Source: Paenibacillus antarcticus (GTDB lineage Bacteria > Bacillota > Bacilli > Paenibacillales > Paenibacillaceae). From it: a stretch of DNA of 64,000 nt. A program made the translations under genes and the position numbers. The first letter of the stretch is position 1, and every line of letters starts with the position of its first letter. Below the pieces are notes generated by a model. It ran no database searches, was not told the DNA's origin, and saw only the letters and a program-made list of their open reading frames with translations. Shown here in pieces: positions 8,542 through 16,637 of the stretch. The stretch is taken from positions 1 to 64,000 of the forward strand of contig NZ_LVJI01000018.1 in assembly GCF_001637225.1 (NCBI RefSeq). Reading direction: 5' to 3'.

Positions 8542-9411
8542 ATGGCGAAAATAAAGACTGAAACAGCGCGTTGGGTGTATGAATTTACGGAGTCCACACC
8601 GCTATCCCATGTATCTGAATTAATTCTGCTCGGCTATGACCGCTTTCAAGAAGCTTCACCGTTAATCGTCCATCAGCATGAACGTTCGTACGAGTTTGTA
8701 TTCGTGGAAAGTGGAAAGGTTACTTGGGAGGTAGATGGTCACTTATTCCCTTCACACACCGGACAGTTCTTCTACACCCGACCTGGAGAATGGCATCGTG
8801 CAAGTTTTAATTTCATTGAACCCTGTAGCATCTGGTGGATGATTATAGCAGATCCCTCCGAGCATCCCGGGTGGCTAAATCTAGAAGATGAAGACCGTAT
8901 GGAGATTCATCGCCAACTGCAGCAGCTGCCAAGAATCGTATTCGTGGATAGTCGTGTTCGTGAACCATTCAGTAAGCTAAGAGATATTATTGAGCATAAC
9001 GAATCACTGGCTTCCTGCCGTGTACGTCATTACGTACTCGATATTATTCTACAAATGCTAAACCCGTCCTCTAAACGTCCCATGCCATTTGATCTGCAAG
9101 AGGCCATGATTAAATTGACCGAAGCCATCCAAGCAGCGCCAGAAGTGAGATGGAGTAATAAAGAACTCGCTGATCAGGTTGGTGTAAGTGAATCCCATTT
9201 CTACAGATTGTTCCATGATATGTATGGGCAGTCCCCTGCTAATTATATTGATCGACTACGGATAGATATTGCCTGTCAGATGCTACTTCAACAAGAGGTC
9301 AGCGTCACAAGCGTTGCGATGGAACTAGGATATAAGACAAGCCAACATTTTGCCACCGTATTTAAAAAGTATATCGGTCTATCACCCTCGCAATGGCGTA
9401 ACTCATCTTAA
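8542..9411 (+). CDS. AraC-family transcriptional regulator 1
   Basis: A 289-residue regulator with an N-terminal cupin-type sensor (HQHERSYEFVFVESGKV and TRPGEWHR) and a C-terminal double helix-turn-helix from about residue 190 (SNKELADQVGVSESHFYRLF, then ATVFKKYIGLSPSQWR). Such proteins usually activate nearby catabolic genes on binding a sugar or related small molecule. ATG 8542 is preferred: AAGGA lies 8 bases upstream, while the GTG at 8536 is only 2 bases from it. It is divergent from the PhyH/NHL pair and is followed by a second AraC gene 52 bases downstream. The ligand is unknown. Confidence 0.92.
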   Translation: MAKIKTETARWVYEFTESTPLSHVSELILLGYDRFQEASPLIVHQHERSYEFVFVESGKVTWEVDGHLFPSHTGQFFYTRPGEWHRASFNFIEPCSIWWMIIADPSEHPGWLNLEDEDRMEIHRQLQQLPRIVFVDSRVREPFSKLRDIIEHNESLASCRVRHYVLDIILQMLNPSSKRPMPFDLQEAMIKLTEAIQAAPEVRWSNKELADQVGVSESHFYRLFHDMYGQSPANYIDRLRIDIACQMLLQQEVSVTSVAMELGYKTSQHFATVFKKYIGLSPSQWRNSS

Positions 9412-9463
9412 CAGGAAACCAGATAAAGACCTTTATATTTTTAAGACAATGTGAGGTGATACC

Positions 9464-10357
9464 ATGTATTTAATAGACGCTTCAAAAACATCCTATATCT
9501 TAAATAGCTTAGCGAGTGTACTCAATCAACATTCAATCACCTTTGACGTCCATTACTGGGGAATCAATCCGCATCACTTGCATAATCCACTGCACAAGCA
9601 CTCTTTTTTTGAAATATGTTACGTTGTGGAAGGTCAGGGAATTTACCAGGATGATGGAATAGAATTCGCTTTGGAAACAGGAACCTTATTCTGTTCAAGA
9701 CCAGAGATATGGCATCAAATCCGCAGTCGAAATGAAATGTATTTGGTTTATGTAGCTTTCGATGTTATTCCTATCCATTCCGGTTCTGAGATGTTAGAAC
9801 GCTTCAATAAGTTATACCGCACCAACCAATTCCTCATTTCTAATAGCCAAAATTCATCAAGCGCCCTACTATGGTCAGCACTGCTTAAGCATTTCGAAAC
9901 GCCAGAGTATATTAATAAAGAAATTATTGTTAGTATCGCCCAAGCCTTACTCCTTTCCTTCTATAGTGCCTTCACAGAGCACACTGAAAAGACGTTTCAA
10001 TTACCTAAAGACAAGGCATCCCTCTATTTACTCAATCAAGCTAAGGCTTTTATCCGTGACAACTTAGAGCAACCGTTGAATTTGGACGACCTAGCGAATT
10101 ATTTACATATATCGGGCCGTCACTTATCTAGACTATTTACAGCTGAAATAGGTCACAGCTACGTCGCATACGTAAAATCCGAACGTATTCGATCTGCAGC
10201 CAATTTGCTTAAGTACACGAATGAACCCATCAAGAACATTTCAGAAAAGGTTGGATTCAACTCCGTTCATTATTTTACAAAAGCATTTTCAACCATAATG
10301 GGAATTCCCCCTGGTGCGTATAGAAATAATCACACCACCGAAAGTCCCCCCTTATAA
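9464..10357 (+). CDS. AraC-family transcriptional regulator 2
   Basis: A 297-residue cupin-plus-AraC regulator. The N-terminal half contains HKHSFFEICYVVEGQGIY and a second cupin motif CSRPEIWHQI; the C-terminal half has the two helix-turn-helix units LDDLANYLHISGRHLSRLF and KNISEKVGFNSVHYFTKAF. GAGGTG sits 6 bases before the ATG. It is not a close copy of the preceding AraC protein, so the two probably sense different ligands or control different promoters. It lies between AraC gene 1 and a second PhyH gene on the same strand, and is a good candidate activator of the latter. Confidence 0.92.
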   Translation: MYLIDASKTSYILNSLASVLNQHSITFDVHYWGINPHHLHNPLHKHSFFEICYVVEGQGIYQDDGIEFALETGTLFCSRPEIWHQIRSRNEMYLVYVAFDVIPIHSGSEMLERFNKLYRTNQFLISNSQNSSSALLWSALLKHFETPEYINKEIIVSIAQALLLSFYSAFTEHTEKTFQLPKDKASLYLLNQAKAFIRDNLEQPLNLDDLANYLHISGRHLSRLFTAEIGHSYVAYVKSERIRSAANLLKYTNEPIKNISEKVGFNSVHYFTKAFSTIMGIPPGAYRNNHTTESPPL

Positions 10358-10420
10358 TCTTGTCTTAAAATTACAATGGTTTGTCGTATTATTGCAAAGA
10401 CAGTCTGCTTACCTATCTCC

Positions 10421-10426
10421 TATAAT
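10421..10426 (+). promoter_or_regulatory. -10 box before the second PhyH gene
   Basis: A consensus TATAAT lies 46 bases before the start codon; no good -35 box lies at 16-18 bases, suggesting activation, possibly by a neighbouring AraC protein. Confidence 0.4.
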
Positions 10427-10472
10427 CGATTTATAGAAATCAAATTGAACACCATGGAGGTAGGGATTAAAG

Positions 10473-11237
10473 ATGATTACACAAGATGAGGTTGAATTTT
10501 TTAAGGAGAATGGTTATTTATTAGTCAAAGAGGTATTCAACCAACAAGAAGTCGAAGAAATGAGAAACGCAGTCGATCGGATTATTGTTAAAGCCGCTGC
10601 GACAAAATATGATTCCAATGCCGCTTGGGATGGAGATTATCTACCACCCGAGGAAATGAAAAAGCTAGTACTTAAAGGCTTCCATGATGTGCATTACCAT
10701 GACGCCTCCTTCACAAGAGCCGCGATTCACCCGAATATGGTAAATGTACTGTCCCAAATTATTGGGCCAAATGTACAGCTTCATCACTCTAAAATGCTAG
10801 TTAAGCCACCTGAGAAAGGTGCTGCTTTTCCGATGCATCAGGACACCCCCTATTTCCCTCATGAAAAACATACCATGTTAGCAGCGAGCGTGCATTTTGA
10901 CGATTCCGATATGGATAATGGCTGCCTCTGTGTAATCCCTGGATCACATAAACAAGGTTTATTACCTCACATGGGTAAACATTACTTGAGCCAAAAAGAG
11001 TATCCGCTCAGCATGGGGACACCTTGTCCGGCCAAAGCAGGCGATGTACTATTCTTCAATTATTTAACGATCCATGGCTCCGATACCAATCGCAGTAGCC
11101 GCCCAAGAAGAAATGTTCTATTTCAATATCGTGATCCGATGGATTTCCCAACAGAAGAAACCCATATCAACTGGGGTCAAGGCTTGATGATTTGTGGCGA
11201 GAACGAGATTTACAAAGAGTATAAAGGAGTTTACTAG
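10473..11237 (+). CDS. Phytanoyl-CoA dioxygenase (PhyH) family oxygenase, second
   Basis: A 254-residue Fe(II)/2-oxoglutarate oxygenase with the iron ligands in MHQDTPYF (His122, Asp124) and TIHGSDTN (His201), and the conserved Arg in SSRPRRN. The core CVIPGSHKQGLL is typical of PhyH proteins. It differs clearly from the other PhyH protein of this island and probably acts on another substrate or step. GGAGG lies about 12 bases ahead of the ATG and no better start exists. It is the last gene of the plus-strand half of the island and is followed at 50 bases by a strong terminator. The substrate is unknown. Confidence 0.9.
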   Translation: MITQDEVEFFKENGYLLVKEVFNQQEVEEMRNAVDRIIVKAAATKYDSNAAWDGDYLPPEEMKKLVLKGFHDVHYHDASFTRAAIHPNMVNVLSQIIGPNVQLHHSKMLVKPPEKGAAFPMHQDTPYFPHEKHTMLAASVHFDDSDMDNGCLCVIPGSHKQGLLPHMGKHYLSQKEYPLSMGTPCPAKAGDVLFFNYLTIHGSDTNRSSRPRRNVLFQYRDPMDFPTEETHINWGQGLMICGENEIYKEYKGVY

Positions 11238-11286
11238 TTCAAAAAATCTAATATCTATTAATATGTCTACAATTCGATCCTATAAC

Positions 11287-11316
11287 AACTCCCAGTCCAC
11301 GTGAGGACTGGGAGTT
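11287..11316 (+). terminator. Strong terminator after the second PhyH gene
   Basis: AACTCCCAGTCC and GGACTGGGAGTT form a perfect 12-bp stem with loop ACGTGA, followed by CGTGTTT. Confidence 0.85.
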
Positions 11317-11372
11317 CGTGTTTCACTGCCGCTAAGAATTACGGTGATTTTTATGCTAGAGTAGATAAAAAT

Positions 11373-11418
11373 AAAACCGAAATGCAAATTATCTTATGAT
11401 AAAGCATTTCGGTTTTTT
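11373..11418. terminator. Bidirectional terminator
   Basis: AAAACCGAAATGC pairs with GCATTTCGGTTTT, with an inner TTATC/GATAA stem and T-rich tails on both strands. It separates the island from the small minus-strand gene that follows. Confidence 0.85.
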
Positions 11419-11498
11419 ACATTGTTTATTTTTGGAAAAGTTTAATCCATTGAAATTCTTATTCAACTATCGTATCGTGTCCCGTTAGCTTAACGATG

Positions 11499-11669
11499 TT
11501 AGGCGATATCTGCCTTCTCTAAAATTACTAATGAATACACAGCGGCACCACATTCTCCACCCATTGAACTTTGTTGTATTACTTTCCAGCCATTTTCAAG
11601 TAGTGTGTTTAATTCATCGAGATTATTTTTCTTTCCAGTAGTATAATGCACAACGATGGCTTGTTGCAT
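11499..11669 (-). CDS. Small protein of 56 residues, unknown function
   Basis: A short gene with AAGG-type ribosome site AAGGAAGGTGA about 8 bases before the ATG. The protein starts MQQAIVVHYTTGKKNN, continues LDELNTLLENGWKVIQQ and ends YSLVILEKADIA. The LNxLLxxGWKV...LVILEK pattern is seen in small proteins of the DUF4177-like type that often sit near phage or stress genes, but the match is by eye only. The codon use, ribosome site and the bidirectional terminator downstream all favour a real gene. No function is proposed. Confidence 0.65.
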   Translation of the reverse strand: MQQAIVVHYTTGKKNNLDELNTLLENGWKVIQQSSMGGECGAAVYSLVILEKADIA

Positions 11670-11858
11670 TTTTCAAGTCACCTTCCTTAATAATTGATGG
11701 TTGCTCGTGATATCTTTCTGCCATTGAAACCTGCACGTTAGCGTAGCTAAGAGCTCCCTCGCTGTAGCGCTCTTAATATTGAACTAGAGTGATCCGATAG
11801 TCAACGGAGGAGACTAATCAAACTTGAAAAAATGTTCGGTCAGAATTACTTGGATAAT

Positions 11859-12104
11859 CTATGCGAGTATGCAAGAACCCTGCACAATAGTATAAGAAGC
11901 GACTATTCTTGGCGAACAGTCACCCAGTTCATCAATGTAGAAAGCTATATAACCACAATTTGAACAAACAGCTGCTTTAGGTTTTGCAGATACTTCATTG
12001 AAAAATCCTTTTCCCTTTTTAGATATTGTAATTCCAGACGGATCATATTCAACATTAACGTTACAATCTTTTATCATTTCATTTCGGCATTGATTACATT
12101 TCAT
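11859..12104 (-). CDS. Small zinc-ribbon protein
   Basis: An 81-residue protein with two CxxC pairs, CNQC near the N-terminus and CSNC near residue 49, spaced as a zinc ribbon, with GITISKKGKGFFNEVSAKPK between them. Such proteins may bind nucleic acid or protein partners; no function is known. GGAGG lies 7 bases before the ATG at 12104, which fixes the start; a longer frame upstream runs through the terminator of the next operon. The segment after YIDELG (a Cys-containing, hydrophobic tail) does not resemble the rest and may come from a frameshift near the original end. Confidence 0.7.
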   Translation of the reverse strand: MKCNQCRNEMIKDCNVNVEYDPSGITISKKGKGFFNEVSAKPKAAVCSNCGYIAFYIDELGDCSPRIVASYTIVQGSCILA

Positions 12105-12170
12105 CTTTATACCTCCTTTGGTTTTTAAATTTTGTTTATTTTGATACGAAATAAACTGCCCGTAGCTAAA

Positions 12171-12201
12171 TAAAAAGAGCAGGATACCGAAGCACCTGCT
12201 C
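12171..12201 (-). terminator. Terminator of the NmrA-like operon
   Basis: GAGCAGG / CCTGCTC (12195-12201 and 12177-12183) form a 7-bp stem on the minus strand, followed by TTTTTATTT. Confidence 0.75.
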
Positions 12202-12307
12202 ATCAATATGTATTATTCAACTATCGTTCACCGTTAGCAATGACATGTCTGAGATCGGAACAAAACACTGCCAACGACACAAATTGTAAAATAGGTGGAC
12301 ACCGTCT

Positions 12308-13174
12308 CTACCGGAAATTTTCTACACACTCATGCAGAAAGGCGTCTAGCGTGCGTGGCTCTCTGCCGAGCAAGCGCTTCACAGTGTCATTTGGACTTTC
12401 TGGCACCACCATAGACATGGACTGAATTTCCACAACGTGGTTCGCGAGCCAAGCTGGCATACGCCCTTGCTCGATAAGATTGCTGAGTAGTACTTGAGGT
12501 TCCATGTTGATGTAGCTTATCGGACGATTAAGTAGGGCGGATAGTTGACTCGCGATCTGGGGATAACTGAAAATCTCTGAACCAGTAAGCGTATATATTT
12601 GGCCTGATACCTCGCGGTTGGTCAGAACTTCTGCGGCAACATCTGCGATATCGCGACAGTCAATGAAGTTACACGGTGAATCGCCCATGGAGCCGAAGAA
12701 AGCATTTTGGGTTGTGATCGTTGGTGCAAGGCGCATTAAATTTTGCATGAATGAATAAGGGCGCAACACGGTGTAGGTGAGACCCGATTCCCTCAGCGTT
12801 TTCTCAATTTCTTGATGCCAGCCCGCCACTGCCACTGGAGAGCTCTGCTCAAATTTAGGGCTAGATATTTTTACGATGTGTTTGATTCCAGATTCGGCGG
12901 CAATCTGAATGATTGAAGTTTCCAATTCGATTTGTCTTGGACTGTTGGACATGGCAAGGAAGAGCTGGCTAGCACCTGCAAACGCCTGGCGCAGCGATTC
13001 GGGGTCAGAAGCATCTGCCGATGCAACCTCGATAGTCGATCGGCCTTTTTCTCCGATTTGATCACGCAACTTCTCTGGCTCTCTGCTCAGCGCCCTGACG
13101 GGTACGCCAAGCTCAACCAAACGTTCCAAAAGCGCACTGCCTATCATACCTGTTGCTCCCATAATAACTATCAT
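12308..13174 (-). CDS. NmrA-like NAD(P)-binding oxidoreductase (atypical SDR)
   Basis: A 288-residue Rossmann-fold protein with the dinucleotide-binding motif GATGMIG at residues 6-12 and the NmrA-type core HIVKISSPKFEQSSP and YTVLRPYSFMQNL. Relatives include NADPH-sensing regulators and quinone reductases such as QorB/YtfG; the classical SDR catalytic tetrad is not obvious, so a reductase role is uncertain. Its start overlaps the stop of the preceding membrane-protein gene by 4 bases (ATGA), showing translational coupling. The operon is preceded by a MarR gene with a matching palindrome in between. Control by MarR and a role in detoxification are inferred. Confidence 0.88.
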   Translation of the reverse strand: MIVIMGATGMIGSALLERLVELGVPVRALSREPEKLRDQIGEKGRSTIEVASADASDPESLRQAFAGASQLFLAMSNSPRQIELETSIIQIAAESGIKHIVKISSPKFEQSSPVAVAGWHQEIEKTLRESGLTYTVLRPYSFMQNLMRLAPTITTQNAFFGSMGDSPCNFIDCRDIADVAAEVLTNREVSGQIYTLTGSEIFSYPQIASQLSALLNRPISYINMEPQVLLSNLIEQGRMPAWLANHVVEIQSMSMVVPESPNDTVKRLLGREPRTLDAFLHECVENFR

Positions 13175-13680
13175 TTTTCTCTTCTCCTTTTGGATGAAAA
13201 ATTAGTTGTGACGGCAAGACGCCACCGCCATGTCACTATCGTGCTTGCTATGAATCCAGACAATGGGAAATCGATCCAGACACGATCAACCCAGGCCAAG
13301 TGATTGCTCGGAATCATAATTTCTATTAAAACAGATGTCAGCCATGCGGCGTATAGACCAAACGAGGACCCGGCCAATGCGAACACCCCTACCACAACGA
13401 AGTGAGGTGCACCGATGACCCATCGTATATGGCCCACTCGGCTACCCAACAATAGGCCAATCATCAAGGCCATCAAGGCCGATGCACCGCCGATAGTGGT
13501 TAATGCCCCTATTTGAAGACCCCTATCGGTAATAACTAATCCTCCGATACCTGCCATGATGGCAGGAGCAGCGTAGGCCATTACAACTTCACGCCATAGT
13601 ACAAAAGTTTTTTTCTTGGAACCAGCAGCATGGATGCTGTAAACACCATCTGTCTGATTCGGGTATTTCATCTTGTTCAT
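13171..13680 (-). CDS. Small integral membrane protein, unknown
   Basis: A 169-residue protein with four or five predicted membrane segments: from about residue 33 (VVMAYAAPAIMAGIGGLVI), 56-78, 87-110, and 145-158. The N-terminal 25 residues and the C-terminal SSKRRREK are polar and basic. AGGGAG-like sequence precedes the ATG. I do not recognise the family; the length and Gly/Ala-rich helices resemble DoxX- or DUF-type small membrane proteins often paired with oxidoreductases. It is first in a two-gene operon with the NmrA-like protein and lies directly behind a palindromic operator. Confidence 0.7.
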   Translation of the reverse strand: MNKMKYPNQTDGVYSIHAAGSKKKTFVLWREVVMAYAAPAIMAGIGGLVITDRGLQIGALTTIGGASALMALMIGLLLGSRVGHIRWVIGAPHFVVVGVFALAGSSFGLYAAWLTSVLIEIMIPSNHLAWVDRVWIDFPLSGFIASTIVTWRWRLAVTTNFSSKRRREK

Positions 13681-13733
13681 TTAGTTGCTCCCTTCTTCTT
13701 TGAAATAGTTCAACGATTGCTTTCAGTGAGATA

Positions 13734-13751
13734 TAATTAGGTGCCTAACTA
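13734..13751 (-). promoter_or_regulatory. MarR-type operator of the membrane/NmrA operon
   Basis: TAATTAGG-TG-CCTAACTA is a near-perfect palindrome 54 bases before the operon start. On the minus strand it lies between a TTACTC-like -35 and a TAATTA-like -10, where a bound repressor would block transcription. Confidence 0.6.
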
Positions 13752-13760
13752 TATAAGAGT

Positions 13761-13784
13761 AAAAATAGGCTAGCTTCACTAGCC
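13761..13784 (-). terminator. Terminator of the second marR gene
   Basis: GGCTAG / CTAGCC with a 5-base loop, followed on the minus strand by TATTTTTA, 5 bases after the marR stop. Confidence 0.75.
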
Positions 13785-13788
13785 CATT

Positions 13789-14355
13789 CTACTCATTACT
13801 GATGTTTCCCTTTGGTTTCGAGCCTAGTTCACCCGTTAGTGCTGAGATTCCTTGTGTAACTCGGCCTAGCAAGTCGAGAAATACGCTGCGCTCATCGATA
13901 TTGAGTAAGCCCACCATTGCTTCCAGCCGAGCAAAATGCTCAGGAGCCATTTCACGGAGCTTCTTCGCTCCTTCTTCCGTCAGAATAACCGCCCTCTGAC
14001 GGCCATCGTCTGAGCTTGATCGCCGAGATACTAGCCCATCTCGTTCAAGAATGTCGATAAGACCTGTCACTGTAGCACGTGTAACACCTAGATGCTCTGC
14101 CAATTGCGAAGGCAACTCTTCTCCTTCGTTATCTTCAAGATCTGCCAATAGACGATATCGACCTGTTGATAAACCGAATCTAGAGAAATGAATCTCCGAG
14201 GCATGTCCAAGCTTAGCTCCCGCTGCCATTAGTCTAGACGCGACGAGTATAGCCTGTGCGTCTATGTCTAGGTTATAGCGATCAATCTGACGCTTGGATT
14301 GTACAAGCGAGGGAATAGCGTCAATGTCATTTATTATTTTATTATTGTTGTTCAT
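13789..14355 (-). CDS. MarR-family transcriptional regulator, second
   Basis: A 188-residue winged-helix regulator with an N-terminal extension. The DNA-binding part is clear: PSQLAEHLGVTRATVTGLID, then the wing SRRSSSDDGRQRAVILTEEG. The ATG at 14355 is chosen because a promoter (TTGACA, 17 bases, CATACT) places the transcript start at or next to this codon; an in-frame ATG 28 codons earlier (14439) has AGGAGG almost touching it and would lie upstream of that promoter. The gene probably represses the following membrane/NmrA operon through the palindrome at 13734-13751. A leaderless message is possible but unproven. The ligand is unknown. Confidence 0.85.
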   Translation of the reverse strand: MNNNNKIINDIDAIPSLVQSKRQIDRYNLDIDAQAILVASRLMAAGAKLGHASEIHFSRFGLSTGRYRLLADLEDNEGEELPSQLAEHLGVTRATVTGLIDILERDGLVSRRSSSDDGRQRAVILTEEGAKKLREMAPEHFARLEAMVGLLNIDERSVFLDLLGRVTQGISALTGELGSKPKGNISNE

Positions 14356-14390
14356 ACATGTAGTATGGTTCCTAATTACTTTTGTGTCAA
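14353..14390 (-). promoter_or_regulatory. Promoter of the second marR gene with inverted repeat
   Basis: Minus-strand TTGACA (14385-14390), 17 bases, CATACT (14362-14367). The inverted repeat CATAC-ATGTA-GTATG (14353-14367) covers the -10 box and the ATG. Confidence 0.55.
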
Positions 14391-14621
14391 CACATTTTTT
14401 TAACACATTCCGCGAACTTTCTTCATATTTGGACTGCATTCCTCCTCGGTCACTGCAAAAGGATCGATCTCTCCTTTATTCCAAATCTAGTTAGCGCTGT
14501 TTGATCCTCAACCGAAGAATATACCTATAGTTGTATTTAACTCAATTTCGATATCCGCGTGGTTCGAATGGCGTCCTGCACAGACGCTTATCCGATGACT
14601 GTAGTTGCCATGTCTGCCTAA

Positions 14622-14663
14622 TAAAAACAAAGAACAGCTGCCGAGGCAAACTGCTCCTTGTTT
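14622..14663 (-). terminator. Terminator of the sigma/DUF4179 operon
   Basis: On the minus strand AAACAAGGAGCAG pairs with CTGTTCTTTGTTT (two G-U pairs), extended by TTGCC/GGCAG, and is followed by TTTTTATT. Confidence 0.8.
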
Positions 14664-14707
14664 CTGGAATGAATATATTGAGCGATAGTAATAATTTGTG
14701 TACCATT

Positions 14708-16018
14708 TTATTTTTTGTTATTTACAGGAATAGATATTGTCTTGTCGTAAGTTTTAATATAGTTAAATCCGTCTAGTAGTAGCCATTTCGGTTCTTCCAT
14801 TGTATTAAAAGAATATGTCTGTTCCCACATGATGTTACCGTTCTTGAGATCCCATGGGCGTGATACGGAAATTGTTGATACGGGAACTACACTATCACCA
14901 GCTTGAATGGATAGATTATCCGTTTCCAATAATGTGAATTGGTTCCGGGCAATCACGATATCATAACCTGTATCGGTTTTTATGACACTTCGAATCCATA
15001 CCTTTTCATTGCCAATTTTGAAGGATAGATCTGATGGCGAGGCTAGGGAGATGGGTTCTTCTACTTTCTGATACCCAGGAAAATTTTCGAGTACAAGTTC
15101 AACATTCTCTATCTTGTCTGTCGGAAACACATCAAATTCAAGTTCAAATCCCATGCCCTTTTCAGCCAAACCCCGCGATCCCCATGATTTCACTTCTGAT
15201 CCATTCACATAAAGATTTGTTTTACCCATGAATCTCGGGAATCCCTCATAATCCATTTCATAATGTCCCCTCACGATGGTTGACGTTGGTGAAGCCGTAA
15301 TGGAGTCATAGTGGACAGTCCCCTGATCGACAGGCACTGATTTTGAAATATCCTCTTTAATAATATTTTTCATCGCTTTATTGGCTTCATACTTGAATTG
15401 AATTGGATAGAAAGCTCGTTTCCCGTTATCTAGCCACACACTGAATGTTACGGTTAATGTCCTGGCGAATGGACTTACCGGATCAAATTTGTCCACTCCC
15501 TCGAAGTGGGTCTCGTCTTTGCTATGATTGCCACCTCCACTTCTTAGCATTGAATCAGTTAAGAATCCTTGGATTTTATCCACGGAATAACGCATAGAAC
15601 CATTCTCATCAAACACAGATCCTGCTTGTCGATCAACCGTGTAATACAGTGACAATGCATTATCATCCGCAATAACTCCGTTAATGCTAATAACTGTGCC
15701 GTCATCAAGTGTTGTACTTTTGTTGACCGTTTGCCCGTATCCTTGCTCCGCCACTTCAGAGAAGCTTAGAGAGGTCAACTCGATTTTATTAAACAACTTA
15801 TTTCCGTAATAAGCAAAAGCAGGATATTGATAAGTTCCGACAACTAGAAGGAGTCCTGCAGCTAATGATACAACCCATATCATCGCTCTATTCACATTTC
15901 TTTTCTTATTGGGGACATGCTCAAGTGCATTTCGAAGTCTGGCTTCAAGTTCTGATGGTGCCTGTACGATATTCAAGCTCTGTTTGTGCTCCAGTAATCT
16001 CTCCTCGATCGTTGTCAT
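14708..16018 (-). CDS. DUF4179-type membrane protein, probable anti-sigma factor
   Basis: A 436-residue protein with a short cytoplasmic N-terminus, one membrane segment at about residues 44-62 (IWVVSLAAGLLLVVGTYQY) and a long extracytoplasmic part. The region after the helix (AFAYYGNKLFNKI and onward) fits the DUF4179 family, commonly encoded right after ECF sigma factors in Bacillales and thought to hold the sigma factor at the membrane. The ATG at 16018 has GGAGGTG 6 bases upstream; the GTG nine bases before it does not. It overlaps the 3' end of the sigma gene by 74 bases in another frame. The signal sensed by the outer domain is unknown. Confidence 0.85.
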   Translation of the reverse strand: MTTIEERLLEHKQSLNIVQAPSELEARLRNALEHVPNKKRNVNRAMIWVVSLAAGLLLVVGTYQYPAFAYYGNKLFNKIELTSLSFSEVAEQGYGQTVNKSTTLDDGTVISINGVIADDNALSLYYTVDRQAGSVFDENGSMRYSVDKIQGFLTDSMLRSGGGNHSKDETHFEGVDKFDPVSPFARTLTVTFSVWLDNGKRAFYPIQFKYEANKAMKNIIKEDISKSVPVDQGTVHYDSITASPTSTIVRGHYEMDYEGFPRFMGKTNLYVNGSEVKSWGSRGLAEKGMGFELEFDVFPTDKIENVELVLENFPGYQKVEEPISLASPSDLSFKIGNEKVWIRSVIKTDTGYDIVIARNQFTLLETDNLSIQAGDSVVPVSTISVSRPWDLKNGNIMWEQTYSFNTMEEPKWLLLDGFNYIKTYDKTISIPVNNKK

Positions 16019-16547
16019 AACGATCACCTCCCATCATCGACTTCAGTTTATGTATGCCTTGAGAAATTCTTGATTTGATTGTGCCCAACGGCGCATCGGT
16101 CATGTCCGCAATCGTCTGATAGGGGAGATCATGTACGTAACGAAGTTCAATCGCTTCCCGCTGTCGTACACTCAGATGAGAGAGCAGCACCTGCATATTC
16201 ATCTCAGACTCCGTGTTGCGATATGGATTATCGTCAGTTAATGCATCATGTGATGATTCTCGCTCATCTTCCAGTGGAATAAATCGTTCCTTGTTGCGGA
16301 GTATTGTTTTGCAACGTTTGACGAGAATAGTTTTGCTCCAGCTGTAGAAGGCTTCGCCCTTTTGCAATTGTTCCAGCTTTTCATAAAGCGTAACAATCAT
16401 GTCTGCCATGGCATCCATCGCGTCATGCTCATTTCTCATGTAGCTGTACGCTAGACGATAATAAGCGTCTTGTTCGACTATAATTAGTTGTAATAAAGCT
16501 TCCTTGTTGCCTTTTTGCGCTTGTTTGACAAGACGGCTTAGATGCAT
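15945..16547 (-). CDS. ECF-type RNA polymerase sigma factor
   Basis: A 200-residue sigma-70 family factor with region 2 (RLAYSYMRNEHDAMDAMADM, then SWSKTILVKRCKTILR) and region 4 (LSVRQREAIELRYVHDLPYQ, then GTIKSRISQGIHKLK). It directs RNA polymerase to stress promoters and probably to its own. GGGGTG lies about 5 bases before the ATG. The last 25 or so residues, rich in Asp, Gly and Thr, are encoded inside the overlap with the DUF4179 gene and are not part of the usual fold; this tail may be a by-product of the overlap. The downstream DUF4179 protein is the likely inhibitor. Confidence 0.92.
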   Translation of the reverse strand: MHLSRLVKQAQKGNKEALLQLIIVEQDAYYRLAYSYMRNEHDAMDAMADMIVTLYEKLEQLQKGEAFYSWSKTILVKRCKTILRNKERFIPLEDERESSHDALTDDNPYRNTESEMNMQVLLSHLSVRQREAIELRYVHDLPYQTIADMTDAPLGTIKSRISQGIHKLKSMMGGDRYDNDRGEITGAQTELEYRTGTIRT

Positions 16548-16637
16548 GTTCTCACCCCTTTCATAGATAAGAGATTGCAGAGGTTATAAAAGTTCATTTT
16601 TGTACAAAAAAATCTCCACAACCAAATTATAGGGAAG

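Noticed and set aside
16567..16625. ECF-type autoregulatory promoter upstream of the sigma gene
   Set aside because: A GAACTT-like -35 exists but no CGTC-type -10 box at the right distance.
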